From: Bacillus niameyensis
Lineage (GTDB): Bacteria > Bacillota > Bacilli > Bacillales > Bacillaceae_C
Assembly (NCBI RefSeq): GCF_001375535.1
Contig: NZ_LN831197.1
Location: 1,797,321-1,845,986 of the forward strand
Length of the DNA: 48,666 nucleotides
Reading direction: 5' to 3'
Shown here: positions 41,956 through 48,666 of the stretch, piece after piece
How the letters are laid out: every line of letters starts with the position of its first letter
How positions within the stretch are numbered: position 1 is the stretch's first letter
Translations under genes and position numbers: made by a program
The notes under the pieces: generated by a model
Seen by the model: only the letters and a program-made list of their open reading frames with translations
What the model was told of the DNA's origin: nothing
Databases searched by the model: none

Positions 41956-42345
41956 TTATACCTCGCCTAACACTTCTTTAAGGCCTTCAATCATGTACGC
42001 CCAGCCATTTTTTGCACCAGTGAAGGCATAATCTACTTTCTTAAATTCAGATTGTTCAAGGTGTAAATAAGTTGTTTCATCCTCTTGTCTTAATGTCCAT
42101 GTGACTACTGTATTAATCGGCCCACCTACCCATGTGTAGGATAACTTATTTGGCTTATCTACGGCCAATACTTCACTGTTCACGATTAAATTAATGTGCT
42201 CATTCCAAAACTGACATTTGTGTCCAACAATTGGTTTAAAATTATTTTCCATTATCCATTTTGAAAGAGTATCCGAATTAGTTAAAGCGTCCCACACCTT
42301 ATGGATGGAGCTTTTAAATTGAAAATCTAGTGATAAATCAGCCAT
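41956..42345 (-). CDS. SRPBCC/AHSA1-family protein
   Basis: This 129-residue single START-like (AHSA1) domain shows FKSSIHKVWDALTNSDTLSKWIM at the N-terminus and a long C-terminal helix (NGWAYMIEGLKEVLGEV). These helix-grip proteins bind small hydrophobic ligands and are often encoded next to ArsR regulators. It starts 3 bp after the arsR stop, so the two are translationally linked. Confidence 0.9.
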   Translation of the reverse strand: MADLSLDFQFKSSIHKVWDALTNSDTLSKWIMENNFKPIVGHKCQFWNEHINLIVNSEVLAVDKPNKLSYTWVGGPINTVVTWTLRQEDETTYLHLEQSEFKKVDYAFTGAKNGWAYMIEGLKEVLGEV

Positions 42346-42348
42346 CGT

Positions 42349-42669
42349 CTATTCCTCCAATATATTTTTTAGTAATCTCGCTCTTTCTTCCCAAAACTTC
42401 TCATAGAAGGATAACCAATCTTTAACTTCCTGTAAGGGGGCTACATTAAGTCGATATCTTGTTTCCCTACCCATTTTACGGTTAGTGACTAAATCAGCTT
42501 CTTTTAGGATTGCTAAATGTTTAGAAACAGCAGTACGACCCATTTGAAATTCGGCAGTTAATTCGTGAAGAGGCAACTCGTCTGCAACTGCCAACAAACT
42601 TATTAATTTACGTCTTGTAGGATCTGCAATAGCTACAAAAACATCACGTTTTTGATATGTATTATTCAA
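42349..42669 (-). CDS. ArsR-family transcriptional regulator
   Basis: This 106-residue winged helix has FVAIADPTRRKLISLLAVADELPLHELTAEFQMGRTAVSKHLAILKEADLV, the ArsR HTH with a TAVSKHL recognition helix. It lacks a CxC metal site, so it is of the SRPBCC-linked group rather than a metal sensor. The TTG start (42667-42669) has AAGGAGG at 8 nt; a longer frame reads into the adjoining insertion element and is artificial. The element end sits 24 bp upstream, so the native promoter has been separated from the gene. Confidence 0.9.
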   Translation of the reverse strand: MNNTYQKRDVFVAIADPTRRKLISLLAVADELPLHELTAEFQMGRTAVSKHLAILKEADLVTNRKMGRETRYRLNVAPLQEVKDWLSFYEKFWEERARLLKNILEE

Positions 42670-42861
42670 AATGCTCCCCTCCTTTTTAATAAATAGACTC
42701 TCGGCATTCACCGAGTAAGATGGTACAAGGTTTTCTTATACCAATTTTTTATTTCTCCTCCTACTATTAATAGGGGGATATTTCATTTTTTTGTTAGTAA
42801 AATTGCTCATTCTCTATTGAACGAGATGAATAATCTACATACTACGCGAGAGCTCGCCACC

Positions 42862-42988
42862 GTTGATTTCCGTTCCAGGCGGACGCTTTCCGGGGGGCGT
42901 GCGGTGAGCTTCCTCGTCGCTACGCTCCTGCGGGATCTCACCTGTCACGCTAATCCCCCAGGAGTCGCCGCCTTCCACTTCAATCAAC
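42862..42988 (+). repeat. GC-rich dispersed repeat (element copy 2, left)
   Basis: Same family and orientation as 32027-32155, starting GTTGATTTCCGTTCCAGGCG and ending CACTTCAATCAAC. The centre differs from copy 1 by small substitutions and a shift in the CCTCG/GTCGC block. Confidence 0.75.
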
Positions 42989-43043
42989 TAAGTTATTCTT
43001 TTGCACATATACTTAAGTTTGTCATTCACCAGCAAAACTTAAA

Positions 43044-43448
43044 ATGAAACCAAACGGATATGACAAATCGCAAAATAGGCAAAAATGGCGTTGTCCATTA
43101 GCTTGTGGTACAAAAAATACGTGTAAAAGCCCTTGTTCTACAGCCAAATACGGAAGAACATTCCATACTTTTGGGAAAGACAATCTTCGACTTTTTACTA
43201 AGACTCCTAGAACATCCGAAAAATGGAAGATCGTTTATAAAAGAAGAACATCGGTAGAACGTTCAAACAAACGAGAAAAAGTCGATTATCACTTAGAATC
43301 TGGTCGGCATCGGCCTACAAAGATGTGGTATATACGGACTTACGCCATTATGATGTGTCAACACATTGATGCCTGGTATGCCCATCAAAAAGATGCGCTA
43401 TCCTTCCTTAACGGTCATATTTTATCTTCAATAGCCAAATCTTTTTAA
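43044..43448 (+). pseudogene. C-terminal fragment of a DDE transposase, copy 2
   Basis: 134 codons, from KPNGYDKSQNRQKWRCPLAC to the stop after ILSSIAKSF. YKRRTSVERSNKREK fits the IS4-superfamily YREK signature. The upstream catalytic part is missing: the GC-rich repeat abuts the fragment. It is very similar to copy 1, with few substitutions and mostly conservative ones. Confidence 0.78.
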
Positions 43449-43496
43449 AGGACCTTATCCAAGGGTTTGTTGATTTTAAAACAAAATCCGTTGAAG

Positions 43497-43622
43497 GTTG
43501 ATTGTAGCGAAAGTGCGAGACTCCTGCGGGATCAGCGGGACAGGTGAGACCCCACAGGCGTTTACGCCGAGGAGGCTCACCGCCCGCCCCGCGGAAAGCG
43601 AGCAACTGTAGCGGAAATCAAC
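43497..43622 (-). repeat. GC-rich dispersed repeat (element copy 2, right, inverted)
   Basis: Nearly identical to 32625-32750 and inverted relative to the left repeat. Spurious frames run through it on both strands. Confidence 0.72.
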
Positions 43623-44017
43623 CAAGCACTGTCCTGGTAAGCAACAATGTTTACAAAAACAACCTATTAAAAAAATAAATAAATATGTGACGCTTCTTTG
43701 GCATGTCTTTTTTTGAAAAGGTTTTGAAAACAAATACCAAATCTTCAATAATGCTCATTTCCCAGTAATCTTTTGGAAACTCAGCAAATTTACGCCTCTA
43801 TATTCCGAGAGTCTATATAAGACACTTTTTGGTGTCTAAATTATACGACACCAAAGAGTGTCTCGTCAATCATATAAAAATAAAGTTTAAAGAAAACCCC
43901 TTCTTATTTTGATAGCTTAACCTATATTTCTTCCTCTAAAAAATACATATTGTGGTGTTAAAAATTTTTTCAATGAGACTCTAGTATCTTCAAATCAATA
44001 TATTCTATATTAAAATG

Positions 44018-44046
44018 AAAAAAACCACAGAGTGACACTTCTGTGG
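44018..44046 (-). terminator. Terminator of the kinase-vWA-PP2C-J operon
   Basis: Minus-strand CCACAGA-N8-TCTGTGG followed by seven T, 15 bp past the stop of the J-domain gene. A textbook intrinsic terminator that marks the operon's end. Confidence 0.9.
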
Positions 44047-44060
44047 CGAAGAAAATAGCT

Positions 44061-44720
44061 TCATTTAGATAAATAAGTTGTTGCTTCATTAATTTGTTTA
44101 AATAATTCCGGATCTCCAAATTCCGTATCAGGGTGGGTTAAACGCATCCATTTTTTGCCTGCTTCACGAATTTCCTTACCCTCATATTTCTCTTTCGGAT
44201 TAAGACCCAATCGTAATAAATACTTTGCACGTTGATTCACAACATAGCTAGAATACTCGATTTGCGCAGATTCCAATAACTGAACTAGTAATGTTGTCAT
44301 TTCTCGTTCCTTTTCAAAATGCTTAACGACTTCATCAACCGTATTCGTATCTTTCAATAGAGAAGTAGCTAAAATAGATACACTGATTCGAATGAAAGTG
44401 TAGAAAAGGAAAATGGTTTGGTCATTTTTCCAGTAATCTTTTAAAGATAGATATTCCATGCAGGCAAACAGTTCCGAAAAAGAAGTTTGCCTGCCAAAAG
44501 TCACTTCCTCTCCATCTAGTTGGAATATGACTCGATCGATCGAACCCTCTTCGGTTTTCTCCAACTGAATCCTGTTATTTCCCGATTCCATTACTAAATG
44601 GGAGCTTTGGACAATAAAGGTAGATTCGGTGCTTCCATGCACATTTAGCTTTATTAGCTTGCCTTTTATCTGTAATCTACCAAAGATCGGATTCACTAAT
44701 TTTTTTCTAATCATCTTCAT
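44061..44720 (-). CDS. J-domain protein of the TerY-P-like operon
   Basis: This 219-residue protein has an unrecognised N-terminal part: beta-rich to about residue 85, then helical. The C-terminal J domain reads YLLRLGLNPKEKYEGKEIREAGKKWMRLTHPDTEFGDPELFKQINEATTYLSK, shown here only to place the motifs: helix I/II residues, the invariant HPD at about 199-201, and helix III. J domains stimulate the ATPase of Hsp70 (DnaK). It follows the PP2C gene by 11 bp with GGTGAT before its ATG and ends the operon. Confidence 0.82.
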   Translation of the reverse strand: MKMIRKKLVNPIFGRLQIKGKLIKLNVHGSTESTFIVQSSHLVMESGNNRIQLEKTEEGSIDRVIFQLDGEEVTFGRQTSFSELFACMEYLSLKDYWKNDQTIFLFYTFIRISVSILATSLLKDTNTVDEVVKHFEKEREMTTLLVQLLESAQIEYSSYVVNQRAKYLLRLGLNPKEKYEGKEIREAGKKWMRLTHPDTEFGDPELFKQINEATTYLSK

Positions 44721-44731
44721 AGAATAATCAC

Positions 44732-45709
44732 CTAGTTTAAATAATATTTACCTTTTTGATAGGTGATCATTCCAGCCTTCATTAATGCATTGACATTCGC
44801 TTTTACATAAGACCTTTTCACAAGCATTGCTTTCGCAAGTTGTTTTAATGTTAAAGGCTGTTGTAGGAGTTCAGTCATTTTATCCCACTTTTTAATTGAG
44901 CAATGTTTTGGATTGTTCAAATAGTGAACGAGCAACTCCTTATCACTTCTTGTCAATTTTGCGTAGGAGGGTGATTCATTCACCATTGTCATCATCACCA
45001 AAGCACAATCGTCCTGAGTTTTCTGTTTCACAAGATTTTCAAAGCTTTCTTCCAATAATCCATTCAATACTTGTTCCTTATGAATCGATGATTGTTCAGC
45101 TAGTTTGCTAATAAAAGGAGAAAAATAATTACGTTCTTTCGAATACAAGCTTGCTGCCGTTCCATCAGACATTAGAAAGAAGGAAGAAAAGGACGAGACA
45201 TCCCTACTTTTAAATAACCTCAAATGGCGCCACGCATGCTGTGATGTCGTGAAGATTGTCGCATTTGCATATTCACCATTTTCTGCAGAGGATAAATTCA
45301 TCCTTTTTCCATGCTTAATTGTACCGATTTCTCCATCACCTAAATGGAGGATTAGCACATTGTTTCCCTTTACGGCAACAGCTAGCAAAGTCGATGCGAA
45401 TGCTTTTACAGGCTCCTGATGAGATTCCGCCAGCTGATGAAGTTCATTTAAGACGGTATCCATGACCATATGCTGTGCTTCTTCCACTTCATTCATTTCG
45501 AAAATGTCATCAAAGCAATCGTATAGCAATGCACAAATTGTTTCGGTCACACGCTCTGCACCGTAATGAGAGAGAGAGGCACTGCCAGCACCGTCAGCAA
45601 GTGCCATGACCGTTACCTCTCCTCGTTTATAATAAATCTTGTCTTGTACAGGAATATTTTTCTTTGCATGTCCTCTTCCTTGGACTGCTGTACCAATTAT
45701 GCTCCACAT
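44732..45709 (-). CDS. PP2C-family phosphatase with winged-helix tail
   Basis: This 325-residue protein has a PP2C Ser/Thr phosphatase domain (to about 240) with metal-binding motifs LADGAGSAS, ILHLGDGEIG, FLMSDGTAAS and QDDCALVMM. The C-terminal 60 residues (LTLKQLAKAMLVKRSYVKANVNALMKAGMITYQKGKYYL) form a winged-helix-like domain. It would reverse phosphorylation by the linked kinase. The ATG at 45707-45709 is chosen for AGGAG upstream; an ATG 48 bp earlier overlaps the vWA gene and lacks a site. Confidence 0.88.
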   Translation of the reverse strand: MWSIIGTAVQGRGHAKKNIPVQDKIYYKRGEVTVMALADGAGSASLSHYGAERVTETICALLYDCFDDIFEMNEVEEAQHMVMDTVLNELHQLAESHQEPVKAFASTLLAVAVKGNNVLILHLGDGEIGTIKHGKRMNLSSAENGEYANATIFTTSQHAWRHLRLFKSRDVSSFSSFFLMSDGTAASLYSKERNYFSPFISKLAEQSSIHKEQVLNGLLEESFENLVKQKTQDDCALVMMTMVNESPSYAKLTRSDKELLVHYLNNPKHCSIKKWDKMTELLQQPLTLKQLAKAMLVKRSYVKANVNALMKAGMITYQKGKYYLN

Positions 45710-45728
45710 ATCTGTTATGCTCCTGCTC

Positions 45729-46496
45729 TTAAATTTCGCCCCAACTTTTAATTCCATCTACATTAAGTTTGATAGAGTCACCTGGCATCGAGTCCGATAC
45801 CGTACTTACTGACTGGCTTAACCATTCGAAGAACTCTTTAAAGTTCATTCCTTTTAGGCGTAATGGTGTCCGTTTCGGTGAAAACTTTGCCAGTACACTC
45901 ATATCTGCTTCTGGACCAATTCCGATTGGGAAAATAGTAAGTTTTCTATTATTAATAAGTTTGTTTGTACGCTCGATTGCACGGCGTAATTCACTTTCTG
46001 TTCCGTTTGGCTCACCGTCTGTCATTAATACGAGCCAAGGCTGGTAATAGTCAACACCAGCTTCTCTGTACTCATTTTTTCGTTCTTCTAAAAGATCTAA
46101 TGCTAAATTAACGCCTTCACCCATAGAAGTTGTACCGTCTGCCTTCAGTTCTGGCGGATCCGGCTGAATATCAATGGTAGAATAATCAACCAACGTTTGA
46201 GCTTTACTATCAAAGGTCACGACACAAATTTCCGCGCCATATCGAGCTACTTCATCTTCTGAAATAGCATTATAAAAATGGTTTATGCCGTCCTGGAGCT
46301 CTTGCAATGCCGTAATTCCGCCTTCAACGATGTTCCACTCCTGACCATCCTGAAAGACGGTACGTCCAGTGTTTCTAGTTTCTCCACCAACGATTCGTAG
46401 CATAGATGAGCTTGTATCAAGGCATAAACAAATTGGAATTCTTGGTGTTGGGTTATCTAATAAATCCTCCATGCGCATAAGCTGATTTTTTTCCAT
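45729..46496 (-). CDS. TerY-like von Willebrand factor A protein
   Basis: This 255-residue cytoplasmic vWA protein has a complete MIDAS: DTSSSM (about 28-33), the Thr in DGTTSMGEG and MTDGEPNGTESEL. It closely follows the TerY pattern, including PICLCLDTSSSM and FPIGIGPEADMSVLAKFS. vWA proteins use the metal site for protein-protein contacts. It starts 4 bp after the kinase stop and is followed closely by the PP2C gene, which is the TerY-P triad order. Confidence 0.92.
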   Translation of the reverse strand: MEKNQLMRMEDLLDNPTPRIPICLCLDTSSSMLRIVGGETRNTGRTVFQDGQEWNIVEGGITALQELQDGINHFYNAISEDEVARYGAEICVVTFDSKAQTLVDYSTIDIQPDPPELKADGTTSMGEGVNLALDLLEERKNEYREAGVDYYQPWLVLMTDGEPNGTESELRRAIERTNKLINNRKLTIFPIGIGPEADMSVLAKFSPKRTPLRLKGMNFKEFFEWLSQSVSTVSDSMPGDSIKLNVDGIKSWGEI

Positions 46497-46500
46497 TATG

Positions 46501-48666
46501 TTATTCCCCCTGTGTTGTACGTTGTTTTAAATGGTTAAACATTTCTATATATAGGTTTTTGCATTCTTGATATTGACTATTTTCAATGAGTTGTATACAC
46601 GGCTGAATATATTGTCGCATGATCATTATGCAAAGTTCTTCATATTGCTCGCTTTGTTTAATGTATTTCACAATTGTAGGTGCATCTTCATAATATTGCT
46701 TTATTATGCTCGGTCCATCTGTCTGTGCATTCAGCCAATTGTCACGATAACTTCGCAATGTTTCTAACTCATAGCAGTTATCCGCTAAATCGTAATATTC
46801 ACAGGCAACCGTTGTTAAGAAGCACCAGCGACGACTGCTCCTTGTTGATTGACTTGATCGTGATTCTGTCTCCGGCTGAGAATAATCTTTATGTATATGA
46901 GATGTCGTTTTATTTGAACGTCTGCAATCTAGACAACGCTTAGGATAATTATATCCGCGTTGATCATAAAACTCTTTATCTCTATATGTTAGAGAAAAAT
47001 AGGTTCGGCAATCGGAACATTGAATACTTTTGAACTCACTATTATAATGAGCGTTACAATCTTTACAATGTTCAAATCCCTTTTTCATGTGCTTCACATG
47101 CTTTTCAAAGTTAGTAAAAATCATCTCTTTGCCACAGCGGGCACACCCGTATTCTTCGCCTTTATTGAGACAGCCGCGGCAAATATTTTTAGTTAGTTGC
47201 CATTTTTGATAGCTTTGGTCACAAAGAATACAGTTTTGTAAATTCTGTTTCGAATCACCAATCATTTTGAAACGACTAGGAAAAACATCGTTCGCAATCT
47301 CATCTTGTTGTACTAGTCTCCCAGAATCAAGATCGCTGAAGTACTTTTTCATAATCTGAATCCAATCTTCCGTTTTCAATCGATCAGATTCATTGGCATG
47401 TGGCTGACCCTTTTGAAATGTTTGATAAAAAGCCTTTTTTACCCGATAAGGAAGATTACTCCAAATATAACGCCATTGGCCTTTTGGAGTGTTTTCTGCT
47501 CGTTCTTCTTGACCGTAAGTATATGGGAAATCCATGGATTTTATATTTTCCGCATTTGTATCTCCGCCTGTTTGGCTGTATGGGGATTTTCCAAGAAAAA
47601 GAATGCTGAAGACAAGGGTGGCAACAGCAAAATATTCGTTTCCAAAGGTCCGTAGAAAATCTTTAAAGTTTTTCCCTTGAATTTCTGGAGCTGTATAATT
47701 ATCTGTTCCTACCGGACATGGAAATCCTTCCACCTGATTACTATCCACATCTACTAAATACACTTCTTCTGGTGAGACAACTAATATATTAAAAGGATTA
47801 ATGTCTCCTAGAATAATATTTCTTTTTTGCAAGTAATCGATTTTCTCCAAAATGGTTAAGCTCAGTTTCACTAAATCTTTTCTTGTCCAATTTGGATGAC
47901 GGTTTTCAAATACCTTTTTCGGAATAAATAAGAAATGCTTTAATTCCTTTCCTTCCGCTTTAGGCATTGTATAACCGATAAATTCATTATATTCGTTATA
48001 CAAAATATCAATGGGATAGCAAATTCCTTCTTTTTGAATAGGTTTGCTAACCATCAATTTCAATTTTTCATGCTTTTCTACCGTTACCTTTTCTCTTTTA
48101 TAAATTTTCGCAACAACATTTTTATCATCTGTTGCATAAACTGTTCCTTCTCCGCCACTCCCAAGTTGTTTGCGAAGGTGTACACGACGCTTCTTATCGG
48201 TTTGGACATAATCTCCTGCCTCCGGCAACTTGTTTATATGCATTGTTTGGTCTGAGACTGGAGTAATCTTAGTTGCTAATTTAAATTTTTCCTTTTCTGT
48301 AACTCCCGCCTTTTCAGACTGAACGTGAGGCTTCTGAACGGTTTCACCATCTGCTCTTACTCTCTGCAAAAAGCCGAAACGGTCTACTTTTTGAACGTGA
48401 ACTTTTTTTCCTCGGACAGACTGTGATTGATTCAGCAACAGAATATCCTGACCAAGCTTGATATCATTCGTGATTAAAAGAATGGCATGGGTTACTCTTA
48501 AACGGGTTATTTGGGTATTGAATACGTTATCTGCAAAATTATCCAATGATTGATCACCGTAAATATCAAGGTGTCCTTTTTGCTGAAGCAGTGCCAAACG
48601 ACGAAGAGTTTGCGTAGCCATCTTAGCTAACTCAGAATTATTCTCATTATTTTGATGCTTCTTCAA
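46501..48666 (-). CDS. PIN-like/protein kinase/zinc-ribbon/CFI-box protein (5' end beyond window)
   Basis: At least 721 residues; the frame is still open at the right edge, so the TTG at 48664-48666 need not be the start. In order: a partial PIN-like domain (about 1-100) with DNFADNVF and ILLITNDIKLGQDILLLN; a Ser/Thr kinase fold (about 160-450) with GSGGEG loop (169-174), Lys187 (VVAKIYK), catalytic GD at 287-288 with N293, DVD at 306-308 in place of DFG, and APE at 326-328. Several zinc-ribbon pairs follow (CILC...CRGC, CARC, CKDC, CSDC...CLDC; about 490-605), and then a CFI-box-type C-terminus (CFLTTVACEYYDL...CYELETLRSYRDNWL). It is the presumed signalling core of the operon. Confidence 0.85.
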   Translation of the reverse strand: MKKHQNNENNSELAKMATQTLRRLALLQQKGHLDIYGDQSLDNFADNVFNTQITRLRVTHAILLITNDIKLGQDILLLNQSQSVRGKKVHVQKVDRFGFLQRVRADGETVQKPHVQSEKAGVTEKEKFKLATKITPVSDQTMHINKLPEAGDYVQTDKKRRVHLRKQLGSGGEGTVYATDDKNVVAKIYKREKVTVEKHEKLKLMVSKPIQKEGICYPIDILYNEYNEFIGYTMPKAEGKELKHFLFIPKKVFENRHPNWTRKDLVKLSLTILEKIDYLQKRNIILGDINPFNILVVSPEEVYLVDVDSNQVEGFPCPVGTDNYTAPEIQGKNFKDFLRTFGNEYFAVATLVFSILFLGKSPYSQTGGDTNAENIKSMDFPYTYGQEERAENTPKGQWRYIWSNLPYRVKKAFYQTFQKGQPHANESDRLKTEDWIQIMKKYFSDLDSGRLVQQDEIANDVFPSRFKMIGDSKQNLQNCILCDQSYQKWQLTKNICRGCLNKGEEYGCARCGKEMIFTNFEKHVKHMKKGFEHCKDCNAHYNSEFKSIQCSDCRTYFSLTYRDKEFYDQRGYNYPKRCLDCRRSNKTTSHIHKDYSQPETESRSSQSTRSSRRWCFLTTVACEYYDLADNCYELETLRSYRDNWLNAQTDGPSIIKQYYEDAPTIVKYIKQSEQYEELCIMIMRQYIQPCIQLIENSQYQECKNLYIEMFNHLKQRTTQGE

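Larger units (their letters stand above)
42693..43816. mobile_element. Degenerate insertion element, copy 2
   Basis: Bounded by ATAGACTCTCGG (42693-42704) and CCGAGAGTCTAT (43805-43816), a perfect 12-bp terminal inverted repeat. It contains the same modules in the same order and orientation as the element at 31863-32938. The transposase fragment is slightly longer than in copy 1. The flanks read ATAA on both sides, a possible short target duplication. Confidence 0.78.

Noticed and set aside
1-48666. tRNA genes or prophage modules
   Set aside because: I saw no tRNA-like sequences, integrase or structural phage genes; the mobile DNA is limited to the tnpB element and the two degenerate insertion elements.

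Overview
The window looks like the chromosome of a low-GC Gram-positive spore-former relative (Bacillales, Bacillaceae or Planococcaceae level). The partial 16S rRNA at the left edge is Bacillales-like. The proteins have Bacillus-type relatives (PadR/HAAS/DUF4173 cluster, Mqo, NERD protein, YwdH-like dehydrogenase, YtlR-like lipid kinase, VmlR/Msr-type ABC-F). Ribosome binding sites are strong AGGAGG types with frequent TTG and GTG starts. The GC-rich dispersed repeats resemble those common in Bacillaceae intergenic DNA. I cannot name a species.

Layout: 1-700 holds the 5' end of a leftward rRNA operon with two tandem promoters, followed by a solo tnpB element (about 0.5-2.04 kb) with RNA-like structure at its 3' end. 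2-15 kb is mostly leftward accessory metabolism and export: two MATE exporters, an ArsP/DUF318-type permease, an SDR enzyme next to GTP cyclohydrolase I, a nucleotidyltransferase and an MFS exporter. The rightward modAB molybdate genes sit behind a 36-bp palindrome. A redoxin-nrdD-nrdG operon for anaerobic deoxynucleotide synthesis has a promoter carrying an Fnr-type box between two NrdR-type boxes. 15-31 kb contains a TolB-like exported protein, malate:quinone oxidoreductase, a cis-prenyltransferase that appears to start at ATT, the PadR-HAAS-DUF4173 operon, a decaying 52-bp tandem array, a NERD-protein remnant, an aldehyde dehydrogenase and small metabolic genes. It ends with an ABC-F ribosome-protection gene behind a long attenuator leader that encodes an ErmD-like peptide.

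31-44 kb is shaped by two related, degenerate insertion elements of about 1.1 kb in direct orientation. Each carries the C-terminal end of a DDE transposase between two inverted GC-rich repeats. Between them are a TetR operon with twin operators, a 41-residue helical protein, a YkgJ-like/pentapeptide protein, a lipid kinase, a UvrA2-type ATPase divergent from a double-MerR regulator, a flavin/NAD reductase-like protein, and an ArsR-SRPBCC-DUF1801 operon whose upstream region was hit by the second element.

44-48.7 kb is the most unusual part. It is a four-gene leftward operon: a multidomain PIN-like/protein kinase/zinc-ribbon/CFI-box protein cut by the window edge, a TerY-like vWA protein, a PP2C phosphatase with a winged-helix tail, and a J-domain protein. 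It matches the TerY-P phosphorylation triad described with tellurite/stress systems, plus a J-domain partner.
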